The notes under the pieces were generated by a model. That model was not told the DNA's origin. It did not search any database and saw nothing but the letters and a program-made list of their open reading frames with translations. The translations under genes and the position numbers were made by a program. Source: Desulfopila sp. IMCC35006 (GTDB lineage: Bacteria; Desulfobacterota; Desulfobulbia; Desulfobulbales; Desulfocapsaceae). From it: DNA of 64,000 nucleotides. Numbering within the stretch: position 1 is the stretch's first letter; every line of letters begins with the position of its first letter. The stretch is from contig NZ_SWCM01000001.1 of assembly GCF_005116645.1 (NCBI RefSeq), forward strand, positions 496,001-560,000. Direction: 5' to 3'. This document shows positions 34,665 through 43,258 of the stretch, piece after piece.

Positions 34665-34837
34665 TGTGATTACCACTAAAGTTCAGCTTGGAAGGTCCAG
34701 AGGGAATATGAGGTGCCCTTTGCACGGAACGCCAGAAACCCATCCCTGGGGGCTTGACCGCAGCCATCCAGGCTGCGGAACACCCGTGCAAAGGGCACCT
34801 CATATTCCCATATAGCTGAGGTTTAGTGGTAATCACA
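34665..34837. mobile_element. MITE-like non-autonomous element, copy 1 (173 bp)
   Basis: Terminal inverted repeats begin TGTGATTACCACTAAA and extend about 24 bp with two mismatches (GT against CC). A perfect 8-bp direct repeat ATTATTAA flanks the element (34657-34664 and 34838-34845), a target site duplication. Inside lies a second, perfect 24-bp inverted repeat and a central CCGCAGCC/GGCTGCGG hairpin, so the whole unit can fold into one long stem. It has no coding capacity. Copy 2 is at 43029-43200. The parent transposase is not in the window. Confidence 0.92.
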
Positions 34838-34931
34838 ATTATTAATGATTCCCTTAATGCGATGATGGCGGGCCGATACCTTTTGGCCGGGACACCGGAG
34901 ATCAACCTTTGTGCTCAGGAATGAAAATAAA

Positions 34932-35852
34932 ATGAAAATTACCGCAAAACAGTGGTGGCTGATCTTCAAAGACACCGGGGGGAAATTCCTCCAGGATAAA
35001 CCCTTTGTGTACAGTTCCTCCATTGCCTATTTTGCTATTTTTTCCTTGCCCGCCATTGCGCTTATCACGGTGATGATAGCCGGATCATTTTATGAAAATG
35101 CGACCGTCAAAAACAGCATGCTCACCCAGATCTCCCGGATGGCAGGGACAAACAGTGCTCAGGAAGTTGAACGACTCATGAACAAAATTACCAGGAATAC
35201 CGAAAACATTCAGACGAAGGTCATCAGCATAGCGACCCTTATCTTCAGTGCGACTTCGGTTTTCGTTATCCTGCAGGAGAGTATTAATAGCATCTGGGGC
35301 ATTAAACCAAAAACCGAAGGAGGTCTTGTTAGATTTCTTGTCAACAGGCTGCTCTCTCTGGCCATGATTGCGTCGATGGGTTTTTTGGTCCTCGTGTCGC
35401 TGGTAACGGATACACTCATTGCCATGCTCAAGGTCTTTATAAATCAATATTTCACCGGCCTGGCCTATTATTTTCTCTGGCTTGCCAACACCCTCATCTC
35501 CGGCGCTCTGATCGCCACAGTTTTCGCCCTGATTTACATGGTACTGCCCGATGCCAAAATTAAATGGAGCCATGCCTGGATTGGCGCATTTATTACCACC
35601 ATTCTTTTTATCTTCGGCAAATATCTTATCGGTTTTTATCTCAAAACCAGTAATTTCACCGAATCATATGGTGCTGCCGGCTCATTGGTGGCTCTTTTAG
35701 CCTGGGTATATTACTCGGTACTGATTTTACTTTTCGGCGCCGAGTTCACCTACTCGTATACCAGGCATGTCGACGGCATAATCCAGCCGCCGGGGCAGGC
35801 TGTGGCTGTCAAGGTAGAGGAAATTGAGCAGGAAGAGACTTCTGCAAACTGA
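34932..35852 (+). CDS. YihY/BrkB-family membrane protein
   Basis: A 306-residue integral membrane protein of the YihY (formerly 'ribonuclease BN') family with about six helices. Family motifs are YSSSIAYFAIFSLPAIALI near residue 30, LPDAKIKWSHAWIGAFITTI and YGAAGSLVALLAWVYYSVLI (about residues 245-264), then LLFGAEFTYSYTR. Its biochemical role is unknown; the RNase BN assignment of this family was mistaken. The GTG at 34911 has a GGAGA upstream and would add seven residues. ATG 34932 matches the usual family N-terminus. The C-terminal tail is acidic. Confidence 0.88.
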   Translation: MKITAKQWWLIFKDTGGKFLQDKPFVYSSSIAYFAIFSLPAIALITVMIAGSFYENATVKNSMLTQISRMAGTNSAQEVERLMNKITRNTENIQTKVISIATLIFSATSVFVILQESINSIWGIKPKTEGGLVRFLVNRLLSLAMIASMGFLVLVSLVTDTLIAMLKVFINQYFTGLAYYFLWLANTLISGALIATVFALIYMVLPDAKIKWSHAWIGAFITTILFIFGKYLIGFYLKTSNFTESYGAAGSLVALLAWVYYSVLILLFGAEFTYSYTRHVDGIIQPPGQAVAVKVEEIEQEETSAN

Positions 35853-36105
35853 TGTTTTTACTGCACAGAGGCTTGAGAGAAGCCGGAGTGCCGCTTTCGC
35901 TGCTGCAGACCGAGAGGATCCTCTGCCCCCGATCTGCACCAACCAACCTCTATGGCTTCCACAATCCGAGCATATTACGGCATTCACGGGCGGTGACGTA
36001 CTGCGCCCGGCCCAAAAGACGGAAATCCTCCCTCACCGACAAACGTCCGATCGGCCAACAAGGACGGCAGGCCCCTGACCCCGGCTTACTCTTCCGATTA
36101 TCGGA

Positions 36106-36360
36106 TTAAAACTGTTTTCCTTCGATATTCTTCCTGAGCTGGGCTATCTCCAGGCCAAGCGACACGCATTGATGTCCATCCATACAATCGTCGGCCTGCG
36201 GGATGTCGAGAAAATGTTTGAGTTCGTGCGAGTCTTTTATCAGATCGACTACCCAGGCATTTTTTTCCGCATCGAATGTAACATCTATATCTATGCCGCA
36301 TTGCCCTATTTCAGGGTAAATTTCGGTGATTTTCGCACATAATTCTTCTCTTTGATACAT
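36106..36360 (-). CDS. Small conserved-looking hypothetical protein (84 aa)
   Basis: An acidic 84-residue protein, no signal or membrane segment. AGGAGG lies six bases upstream of the ATG, which is the main support that it is real. It has a DIDVTFDAEKNAWVVDL strand-like segment, then a His/Asp-rich stretch HELKHFLDIPQADDCMDGHQC with two Cys (split: HELKHFLDIP, QADDCMDGHQC). I do not recognise the family. It stands alone between the YihY gene and the metallophosphoesterase. Confidence 0.65.
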   Translation of the reverse strand: MYQREELCAKITEIYPEIGQCGIDIDVTFDAEKNAWVVDLIKDSHELKHFLDIPQADDCMDGHQCVSLGLEIAQLRKNIEGKQF

Positions 36361-36764
36361 AATTGCCTCCTGTTAACTGCGATATTGCAACATGGCCATG
36401 ATTGTCCCATGACAATACAATGCATGGAACAGATCAGGGCAGATCATAATTATTCACTATGATCTCTATATTTAATAATCACTCTTACAAATATCGCGAA
36501 GTTTTCGTAGGCAGTTCTCGTTTCTTCGTTGTTTCTTGTGCATAAATGCAACCCCCCTGCCCGGAAGCGCGATCGTCAGGTTAAAAGATTCTCCGCTGTG
36601 CCTCACTGGCAACCAGCAGCTCTTTGCTAAAGGAGCAAGGAGTGCATAAGGTTTACCCAAAGATTACCACCACGCCCGCGAAGAACATGGAAAAGCGGGA
36701 ATGGGTTCCATGCCTTCACGGCACATCCAGATTCTGAGCCTTAAAAGTCTTCGGCATTTTCCCC
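36361..36764. other. Intergenic stretch, no gene supported
   Basis: About 400 bases between the divergent 84-aa gene and the metallophosphoesterase. It is AT-rich near 36440-36500. A 62-codon leftward frame (36472-36660) has no ribosome site or family. No repeat or clear promoter is seen. Confidence 0.5.
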
Positions 36765-37562
36765 ATGGCAACTCTTGTCCATATTTCGGATCTCCACTTT
36801 GGCCGGACCTCTCCGCAATTGATTGACGGACTTCGGCGAAGCCTTGCCGATATCGAGCCAAACCTTGTAATTATTAGCGGGGACCTCACACAGCGTGCCA
36901 GATCGCGGGAATTTCAGGCGGCAGGAACTTTTCTTGACAGTCTGCAATGGCCTTGCCTTGTCATCCCCGGCAACCATGATATCCCGGCATATAATCTCGC
37001 CGAACGCATCATCAGTCCATGGCGAAAATGGCATCAATATCTCCGTTATCCCCTTGAACCTATCATGGATAATGGCAGTTATATTGCCCTTGGCATCAAC
37101 TCCACCAGGCGATTCAGCTCCTTTACCGACTGGTCGCGCGGGCGAATAAGTGAGGCGCAGAGCAATACCGCCGCTGAAATATTCATCAGGCAACCGGCCG
37201 ACAAGCTGCGGGTGCTGGTAATACACCATCCTTTCTGGTTGCCCCGGCAATATCTCCACCGTCACGTCATCGGCGGCCGGGACGAGGCAATTCGTGCAAT
37301 GAAGAAGGCTGGAGTTGATATTATCCTCAGCGGCCATGTGCACTTTGCATATAACCATATTCTCGAAGGTCTGATTATCTCGCACAGCGGAACAACTTTC
37401 TCGGACCGTCTGATGAAAAAAAGTCCGAACAGCTTTAACATTGTGCAGGGCGATCGCAAAAGCTTGACCATTGAGACCAGAGAATGGCAGGGGACCGCCT
37501 TCGCGCCCGTCGGACGCCAGCTGTTCGTTCGCGATCAGGATGACTGGGCGGAAAAATCTTAA
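36765..37562 (+). CDS. Calcineurin-like metallophosphoesterase
   Basis: A 265-residue soluble phosphoesterase of the dinuclear-metal family. All five metal motifs are visible in order: DLHFG (residues 9-13), GDLT (39-42), GNHD (67-70), HHPF and GHVHF. The layout resembles CpdA/cyclic nucleotide phosphodiesterase-like or UDP-sugar hydrolases; substrate cannot be told. There is no signal peptide, so it is cytoplasmic. The ribosome site is weak. The lipid kinase gene follows after 31 bp on the same strand, so the two may act on lipid or phosphate metabolites together. Confidence 0.9.
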   Translation: MATLVHISDLHFGRTSPQLIDGLRRSLADIEPNLVIISGDLTQRARSREFQAAGTFLDSLQWPCLVIPGNHDIPAYNLAERIISPWRKWHQYLRYPLEPIMDNGSYIALGINSTRRFSSFTDWSRGRISEAQSNTAAEIFIRQPADKLRVLVIHHPFWLPRQYLHRHVIGGRDEAIRAMKKAGVDIILSGHVHFAYNHILEGLIISHSGTTFSDRLMKKSPNSFNIVQGDRKSLTIETREWQGTAFAPVGRQLFVRDQDDWAEKS

Positions 37563-37593
37563 ACCTGTTTACCTTTTATATCAGTGGAAGAAT

Positions 37594-38487
37594 ATGCACA
37601 ATGACTCGTCCCCCGTACCTCTTTATTACAACCCGAATGCAGGCAGCTGGGAAAAAATGTGCGAATCGCTAAGGAACGATTCACGTATCAGCCTGCAGCC
37701 GGTTTCGCCGGAGGAAATGGTACAAGAAATTACCAGCGCAGTGACACAGGGAGTAAAGCGAATAGTGGTCAGTGGCGGAGATGGAACCATTGCCCTCGCA
37801 GCGACCCAGCTCGCCGGCAAATCGACGGAGCTCGCGGTCATACCCGGGGGCACGCTGAATCACTTTGCCCGGCGTACCGGTATTCCCATCCAGGCAGAGG
37901 AAGCTTTGCAAATCGCGCTGAACGGTACAGCCCGGCCGGTTGATGTCGGCTACGTCAACGATTCGCTGTTTATCAATACAAGCTCTGTCGGCGCTTACCC
38001 GACCTTTGTCCGGAGCCGGGAATACCTGGAAAATCGTATGCATTATTTTCCGGCGTCGATCATCGCCGGTTTGCGCCGTTTAGTCAGATTCAGGTCGATC
38101 CGGATCAGACTGGCGGGAAAACAGCTGCGTACTCCACTGGTGTTTGTCGGTGTAGGCGAACGCGAACTGCGCCTGCCTGCCCTGGGTCAGGTTAAAAAAG
38201 ATGGGCAACACGGTCTGCATCTGCTGGCGGTGGATTGCGACAGCAGACTCAAGATTTTCAAGCTGGTCATGCAGGCATTTTTTTGGGGAATCGATCCAAT
38301 GGAAACCGTAACTGCTCTCCAGAACCAGCTGGTCGACGAAATTGAGATGAATTTTCACCATCGCCGTACGAGAGTTCATGTCGCACTCGACGGCGAACTG
38401 CACTGGCTGGATGCGCCGTTGAAGTACCGCTTGGCACCAGGGGAAATCCTGGTTGTTATGCCTGAAAAAGATGCAGAGACATCGTAA
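37594..38487 (+). CDS. Diacylglycerol/sphingosine kinase-like lipid kinase (DAGK_cat)
   Basis: A 297-residue soluble protein with the DAGK catalytic fold: VVSGGDGTIALAA (nucleotide loop), AVIPGGTLNHFARRTGIP (GGT-N-FAR motif), and the C-terminal VALDGELHWLDAPLKYRLAPG strand region (about residues 265-285). It probably phosphorylates a membrane lipid such as diacylglycerol. The frame extends 41 codons upstream inside the phosphoesterase. ATG 37594 with a GTGGAAG site is preferred. It ends four bases before the convergent membrane-protein gene. Confidence 0.9.
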   Translation: MHNDSSPVPLYYNPNAGSWEKMCESLRNDSRISLQPVSPEEMVQEITSAVTQGVKRIVVSGGDGTIALAATQLAGKSTELAVIPGGTLNHFARRTGIPIQAEEALQIALNGTARPVDVGYVNDSLFINTSSVGAYPTFVRSREYLENRMHYFPASIIAGLRRLVRFRSIRIRLAGKQLRTPLVFVGVGERELRLPALGQVKKDGQHGLHLLAVDCDSRLKIFKLVMQAFFWGIDPMETVTALQNQLVDEIEMNFHHRRTRVHVALDGELHWLDAPLKYRLAPGEILVVMPEKDAETS

Positions 38488-38490
38488 ATG

Positions 38491-39369
38491 TCAGCCGGCA
38501 TCTCGTGCCTGAACGGGTTTCAAGAGCGAGCTCGCGATATAGACCAGAAACCAGAAAATCGAGACGGGTAAGACTATCACCTGAATCAGAAATATTGCGA
38601 CATAGAGGAAGGTAAGTTTGAGCAGATTTTCGATGATTTCCGTTGCATTGGTGACAAAAGTCTCCAGTGATTTTTTTAAATCGGCCGATATTTTTTTGAT
38701 GACCGCCGTGCTGTTGCCGATGGTGGCCCAGAAACCCTGGGTGTCAGGCGTTGCAATATCGCTGAATTGCCCCGATGCCTCCGAGCGAAGATCAAGCTGT
38801 TGACTCGCTCTTGCGATCTCTTCCGCGAAATAACCAGTATACAGCGAGTGATTGACAATTGAAGACAACGGCAGACAGAGACGGAGAACCGCCAGGAGGA
38901 TCATGAGACGAACCGTAATATGCTGCAGCCCGGACAAGCGGTCATTGTCAAACCACACCAGGAGGGACAGGACAAGGAGCAGGCCGGCCAGCACCCGCGG
39001 CGCCAGGGAAACGCCGATCTCGTATGACAGCTTCTGTACGCCCAGCGAGGTGATCGCCGTGACGAGGACAGTAGACAAACGTTCGGTCATATCATCTATT
39101 GGATCCAGTACCTGGCCGACCGCAAGAGACACCCCGATTCCAGCCGGCTCCAACTGGAGCTGAGAGTCCTTGATAATCGAAACCGATGCATTGATCGCCC
39201 TGCAGGTGGCATATGCGATCCCTGCCCTGGTTATTGCCTCTGTGAAATACGTATCTGTTTTTGCATCCAGAAGGGGGATCCTGACCGCCGGGAAAAGCAG
39301 GAGAAGAAAAGCGATAAAAATCCCGAGTGATGACCTCAATGCCTTTTGTTTCAAAATTGTTTTGCGCAT
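38491..39369 (-). CDS. Hypothetical inner-membrane protein with four predicted helices
   Basis: A 292-residue protein I do not recognise. Predicted hydrophobic segments are near residues 13-30 (IFIAFLLLLFPAV), 125-140 (VLAGLLLVLSLLVWF), 152-170 (ITVRLMILLAVLRLCLPL) and 255-285 (LYVAIFLIQVIVLPVSIFWF). The long loop between helix one and two (about 95 residues) and the loop between three and four (about 85) are probably outside. The start MRKTILKQKALRSSL is chosen because the longer frame has only poorly supported residues before it. It faces the lipid kinase tail to tail. Confidence 0.7.
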   Translation of the reverse strand: MRKTILKQKALRSSLGIFIAFLLLLFPAVRIPLLDAKTDTYFTEAITRAGIAYATCRAINASVSIIKDSQLQLEPAGIGVSLAVGQVLDPIDDMTERLSTVLVTAITSLGVQKLSYEIGVSLAPRVLAGLLLVLSLLVWFDNDRLSGLQHITVRLMILLAVLRLCLPLSSIVNHSLYTGYFAEEIARASQQLDLRSEASGQFSDIATPDTQGFWATIGNSTAVIKKISADLKKSLETFVTNATEIIENLLKLTFLYVAIFLIQVIVLPVSIFWFLVYIASSLLKPVQARDAG

Positions 39370-39665
39370 GAACGGACCCCCTGTTCGCGGTTTATCTCGT
39401 CTTAACCTGGCTGGCCTGCGTAGCGGCCAGTAAATAGAAAACATACTCCAGCTCGGCAAGTAAGTGAAGAGAGACAAAAAAAATCACCTTATCCCACCCG
39501 GCTGCCGGCCTGACAAATTGCCGGATGCGGCCGATAATGATCGGGGAGGCCTTGCCAAAGCGTAACCAGGTAGTAACGTTATAGGAAAATAATCAGCAGT
39601 AGACCATAACGGTATCGACAGTGTCGAAGAGAATATATCCGGGGAACTCAAGTGAGGGAGCACAT

Positions 39666-40568
39666 ATGAAAATCTTCATTACCGGCAGTCTTGGGTTTGT
39701 TGGCCGCCACCTGTCAAGCACCCTGCTCGAAGCTGGTCATCAGATCACGGGGGTCGGTCGCAGCCCCAGGCCTCGTGCGGGAATAGACCATCCATCGTTT
39801 CATTACCTGGCGGCGGATACTACAAAACCGGGTGACTGGCAGGCAAAGGTCGCGGAACACGACATTGTCATCAATCTGGCCGGCAAATCGATTTTTACCT
39901 ACTGGACCGAAAAGGTCAAAAAAGAGGTGTACGACAGCCGTATTCTCACCACCCGTCATATCGCGGAAAGCCTGGCAGGAGCAAAAGATATTATTTTCTT
40001 CAGCACCTCGGCCGTCGGGTATTACGGGGAACGGGGCGACGACCTGCTCACTGAAGACGAACCGCCGGGAGATGATTTTCTGGCCAGAGTCAGTATCGAC
40101 TGGGAACGCGAAGCCCTGAAGGCGCAGACCGGGAGTATCCGCGTGGTGCTGACCCGGTTTGGCATAGTACTGGACCGCAGGGGGGGAGCCATGGGATCAA
40201 TGCTTCCGGCCTTTAAACTCTTTCTGGGGGGACGGCTGGGCAGTGGACGCCAATGGTTTCCCTGGATACATCTGCACGACCTGATCGCCGCCTACCTGTT
40301 CGTCATCGACCATCCCGACATTGCCGGACCGGTCAATTATTGCGCACCTGAGCCGGTGCGCAATATGGATATGACCCGAATCCTGGCCGAAAAACTCAAC
40401 CGACCGGTCATGCTGCCCACCCCCGAATTTATTGTAAAAACAATGCTGGGAGAATTTGGCGAGGCCCTGATCTGCAGCCAGCGGGCACAGCCCGCTGTGC
40501 TGAAAAATGCGGGTTTTTCCTTCACCTACGACACCATCGACAGTGCCCTGGAGGAAATTGTTCAATAG
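39666..40568 (+). CDS. TIGR01777-family NAD(P)-binding epimerase-like protein
   Basis: A 300-residue extended-SDR protein. It has the Rossmann motif MKIFITGSLGFVGRHLSSTL at the N-terminus, INLAGKSIFTYWTEKVK with the family's INLAG and W, SAVGYYGERGDDLLTED, and the C-terminal domain (DUF1731) ending in GFSFTYDTIDSALEEI. The family (YfcH-like) is widespread; the reaction is not established. ATG 39666 with GGGAG seven bases upstream is preferred to the longer frame. The SDR gene follows after 84 bp, which contains a short stem-loop (40578-40599). Confidence 0.88.
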   Translation: MKIFITGSLGFVGRHLSSTLLEAGHQITGVGRSPRPRAGIDHPSFHYLAADTTKPGDWQAKVAEHDIVINLAGKSIFTYWTEKVKKEVYDSRILTTRHIAESLAGAKDIIFFSTSAVGYYGERGDDLLTEDEPPGDDFLARVSIDWEREALKAQTGSIRVVLTRFGIVLDRRGGAMGSMLPAFKLFLGGRLGSGRQWFPWIHLHDLIAAYLFVIDHPDIAGPVNYCAPEPVRNMDMTRILAEKLNRPVMLPTPEFIVKTMLGEFGEALICSQRAQPAVLKNAGFSFTYDTIDSALEEIVQ

Positions 40569-40652
40569 CTCCTGAACCACGGGAAAAGAACGTCCCGTGA
40601 TGATTTCAACAGTGGATGAATTTCACGACGAAAGCACAGAAAGGAGAAAAGG

Positions 40653-41387
40653 ATGGAAAGTTCGGAAAAACGAGTCGCGCTGGTGACCGGCGCCAATCGG
40701 GGTATAGGCCTGGAGATCGCCAGGCAGCTGGCGGAGAAGGGGCTTACGGTCATCATGGGCAGCCGGGACCGGCAGAAGGGCTTGGCCGCACAGAAACTGC
40801 TGGTCGACAGGGGACTTGACGCTCACTTCTCCCGTCTTGATGTCACCAATGCGACCTCTATCACAGCTGCGGTCGGCAGGATCGCCGATACCTTTGGCCG
40901 CCTGGATGTCCTGGTCAATAATGCAGGTATCATGATCGACACCGAGACGAACATCCTGGAATTATCGCTCGGCATCCTGCACAACACCTTGCAAACCAAC
41001 GCTTTCGGCCCACTCCTGTTAAGTCAGAGTTGCGCGCAGCTGATGAGCAGGCATCGATATGGGCGTATTGTCAATATCTCCAGCACCCTGGGGGCTCTCA
41101 CCGACATCGTCAATCCGGAATCGGTATTTGCCGGGATGCAGACACCGGCCTATCGTCTGTCGAAAACTCTGCTTAATGGAATAACTGCGCTCTTTGCCCG
41201 AGAACTGCATAATCAGAATATTCTCGTCAATGCCGCCTGCCCTGGCTGGGTACGTACCGACCTGGGTGGCCCGCGGGCGCCAATCTCCCCAGAACAGGCG
41301 GCCGAAACGCCGGTATGGCTGGCAACCCTGCCGGACAATGGCCCGACCGGTGGTTTTTTTCGAGAACATCAGCCACTTACCTGGTGA
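40653..41387 (+). CDS. Short-chain dehydrogenase/reductase (carbonyl reductase-like)
   Basis: A 244-residue classical SDR. The cofactor motif TGANRGIGLEIARQL lies at residues 12-26, NNAGIM at about 90, the catalytic Ser in NISSTLGALT, and the Tyr-x3-Lys pair in AYRLSKTLLNGI. The NADPH-type Arg and length resemble plant and bacterial carbonyl-reductase-like SDRs. The substrate is unknown. AAGGAGAAAAGG precedes the ATG. It is in line with the TIGR01777 gene and probably co-transcribed. Confidence 0.9.
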   Translation: MESSEKRVALVTGANRGIGLEIARQLAEKGLTVIMGSRDRQKGLAAQKLLVDRGLDAHFSRLDVTNATSITAAVGRIADTFGRLDVLVNNAGIMIDTETNILELSLGILHNTLQTNAFGPLLLSQSCAQLMSRHRYGRIVNISSTLGALTDIVNPESVFAGMQTPAYRLSKTLLNGITALFARELHNQNILVNAACPGWVRTDLGGPRAPISPEQAAETPVWLATLPDNGPTGGFFREHQPLTW

Positions 41388-41516
41388 TTCGAAGAGGAGG
41401 CTTCAGCACAGTTTGTATACCGTTCCAGTACCCAGTCCTGCCTGCACACCAAAACCATAACAACACATCAGCCTTGAACATGCAGATGTGACATTCTCCA
41501 TCAACAGGAGGAAATC

Positions 41517-41804
41517 ATGGAGCTAAAGAACATATATATCCAAAAAGTTGAAGAACAGTTAACAGAATGGACAATGGAGATCGAAAATCTCGAGGAAAGA
41601 GCCGGCCAAGCAGTCGCTCAGGCACGAATCACTTATCTGAAAAAAGTGGACGACCTGAAGGCAAAACAGAATGCAGCACAGGTTACGCTAAAAAGCCTCA
41701 AAGAAGCCAGTGAAGAGAGTTGGGAGGATCTCAAGATAGGCTACGAAAAGCTTCAGCAGGATATAAGGAAATCCATTGAGAACGCGCATACTTCTATTAA
41801 GTAA
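41517..41804 (+). CDS. Small coiled-coil protein (95 aa)
   Basis: A 95-residue soluble protein, almost wholly helical with heptad-like spacing from EENLEERAGQ through LKSLKEASEES to KLQQDIRKSIENAH (adapted from the visible sequence). It is rich in Glu, Lys, Ala and Gln and has no Cys. A strong AGGAGG site lies six bases before the ATG. No domain family is recognised with certainty; similar proteins are called apolipoprotein-like or hypothetical. It begins a run of small envelope or stress genes. Confidence 0.8.
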   Translation: MELKNIYIQKVEEQLTEWTMEIENLEERAGQAVAQARITYLKKVDDLKAKQNAAQVTLKSLKEASEESWEDLKIGYEKLQQDIRKSIENAHTSIK

Positions 41805-41901
41805 TCCGGACGGCATCTGTCGAAACGTCATGCAACACCGTATGGCAGAGAACAGCCAGACGCTTTGACAACATCTCAAACATTTTGAAAGGAGCAGGAC
41901 A

Positions 41902-42480
41902 ATGAAAAAAATCTTAGCTTTGTTATGTGTTGTTGCTTGCATTCTTTGCGTGTCCGCAATTACTTTCGCCGCCGGGGTGAAAGATTATTCAGCAACTATC
42001 AAAATATTTCGAGACTCGCCCGTGGTAAACAAGTTTTTTAATAATTCCTACGGCTATGCCGTCTTTCCCATCATTGGCAAAGCGGGCTTTGTCGTTGGTG
42101 GATCCTATGGAGAGGGGCAGGTCTACCGGGCCGGAAGAGTTACCGGAAAATCGACGGTAATTGAGGGATCGATAGGATTTCAGGCGGGTGCCGAGGCTTT
42201 CAGTGAAATTATTTTCTTCCAGGACAAGCGGGCCTATTATGAATTTACAAGCGGTAATTTTGAATTTGGCGCGACCGCCCAGGCAGTCGCTATAACGGCC
42301 GGCGCAGAAGCGGAAGCCGGCACCTCCGGCATCAATGCCGGAGCAACTGCTGGCCCCAGGACCGGGACACAGATGAAAACCGGCTATTTCAAAGGCATGG
42401 CCTCCTTCGTGCACGCTCAGGGCGGTTTGATGTACGAACTCTCCATCGGCGGCCAGAAATTCACCTTTCAACCTCTGTAA
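41902..42480 (+). CDS. Secreted SYLF/YSC84-domain lipid-binding protein
   Basis: A 192-residue protein with a signal peptide (MKKILALLCVVACILCVSAI, cleaved near TFAAG). The SYLF domain follows: YGYAVFPIIGKAGFVVGGSY, then GEGQVYRAGRVTGKSTVIEG and the glycine/alanine-rich middle. The domain binds phosphoinositides in eukaryotes; bacterial members are periplasmic with unknown roles, one being phenol tolerance-like envelope protection. AAGGAGC lies upstream. The gene stands between the coiled-coil protein and a small lipoprotein. Confidence 0.88.
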   Translation: MKKILALLCVVACILCVSAITFAAGVKDYSATIKIFRDSPVVNKFFNNSYGYAVFPIIGKAGFVVGGSYGEGQVYRAGRVTGKSTVIEGSIGFQAGAEAFSEIIFFQDKRAYYEFTSGNFEFGATAQAVAITAGAEAEAGTSGINAGATAGPRTGTQMKTGYFKGMASFVHAQGGLMYELSIGGQKFTFQPL

Positions 42481-42592
42481 GAAATCGGTATTTTTTTGTA
42501 TTTCTCAATTCTACCGAAAAACATCACCGACAGCCGGTCGAGCTGCTCGATTGGCCGATAAGCACTGTGCAACAGATCAAGGAGATCACATC

Positions 42593-42844
42593 ATGAAAAA
42601 AAATTATATGACCACGCTGCTGTTTGTAACCGCTCTTGCTTTGGCGCTGCTTACCTTCGGTTGCGACTCCCAGGGACCGGCAGAAAAAGCAGGAGAAAAA
42701 GTAGACAAGACGGTGGAAGCCACCAAAGATGCGGTAAATGAGGCAGCCGATAAAATTACCGGCAAAGGGCCAGCCGAAAAAGTCGGCGAATCGATAGACG
42801 AGACTGCGGAAAAGGTGAAAGATGCGGTGAAGTCTAAAGATTAA
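42593..42844 (+). CDS. Small lipoprotein with two amphipathic helical repeats
   Basis: An 83-residue protein. The hydrophobic signal ends in the lipobox LLTFGC, so the Cys at about 23 is probably lipidated. The rest is a charged, two-fold repeat: GPAEKAGEKVDKTVEATKDA and GPAEKVGESIDETAEKVKDA (about residues 28-47 and 60-79), of the LEA/YtxH-like helical kind. Such proteins may protect membranes in stress; that is inference. AAGGAG is nine bases upstream of ATG 42593. The longer frame from 42551 lacks a ribosome site. Confidence 0.82.
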   Translation: MKKNYMTTLLFVTALALALLTFGCDSQGPAEKAGEKVDKTVEATKDAVNEAADKITGKGPAEKVGESIDETAEKVKDAVKSKD

Positions 42845-42858
42845 ATCCCATCTCACCC

Positions 42859-42890
42859 ACTGCAGGCACATTTTTGCGAGTGCCTGCAGT
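42859..42890 (+). terminator. Stem-loop after the small lipoprotein gene
   Basis: Perfect 11-bp arms ACTGCAGGCAC and GTGCCTGCAGT around a 10-base T-rich loop begin 15 nt after the stop. There is no T-run directly after, so it is either a non-canonical terminator or an mRNA 3' stabiliser. Confidence 0.45.
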
Positions 42891-43028
42891 AATCGGTTGG
42901 GTAAATCAGCCCGAGCATGCCCCGCATGACCTCCTCGAAGTCGCGCAACGGCATGGAACTTTTGATTTTTCTCTAAATGCCAAATTCTTCATTGAGGATT
43001 TTCACGTAGCTGTTATCTTATACTCCAA

Positions 43029-43200
43029 TGTGATTACCACTAAAGTTCAGCTTAGAAGGTCCAGAGGGCTATGAGGTGCCCTTTGCACGGGACGCCATAA
43101 ACCCATCCCTGGGGGCTTGACCGCAGCCATCCAGGCTGCGGAACACCCGTACAAAGGGCACCTCATAGCCCCATGTAGCTGAAGTTTAGTGGGAATCACA
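43029..43200. mobile_element. MITE-like non-autonomous element, copy 2 (172 bp)
   Basis: Same element as 34665-34837 in the same orientation, ~90% identical by eye. A perfect 8-bp direct repeat TACTCCAA flanks it (43021-43028 and 43201-43208). The inner stem is kept by paired changes: copy 1 has GAATATGAGG opposite CCTCATATTC, copy 2 has GGCTATGAGG opposite CCTCATAGCC. It has no coding capacity. It sits in the gap before the PagL-like gene. Confidence 0.92.
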
Positions 43201-43258
43201 TACTCCAATATACACTGGCTAACATGTAACCGTACAACAACCTGAACGAATAACGACT

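Larger units (their letters stand above)
42845..43258. other. Intergenic stretch with stem-loop and MITE copy 2
   Basis: This 414-bp gap contains the stem-loop at 42859-42890 and the MITE at 43029-43200. No gene is supported; an open frame across the MITE end (42874-43074) is rejected because it reads into the element's terminal repeat. Confidence 0.7.

Noticed and set aside
34665-34837. The foldable repeat as an ordinary terminator or structured RNA gene
   Set aside because: The 8-bp target duplications and a second copy elsewhere show it is a transposed element.
34932-35852. Ribonuclease BN assignment for the YihY-family protein
   Set aside because: The family's old RNase BN name was mistaken; the protein is an integral membrane protein of unknown role.
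36472-36660. 62-codon minus-strand frame
   Set aside because: No ribosome site, no family features.
40578-40599. Stem-loop CACGGGA/TCCCGTG between the TIGR01777 gene and the SDR gene as a terminator
   Set aside because: No T-run follows and the downstream gene appears co-transcribed.
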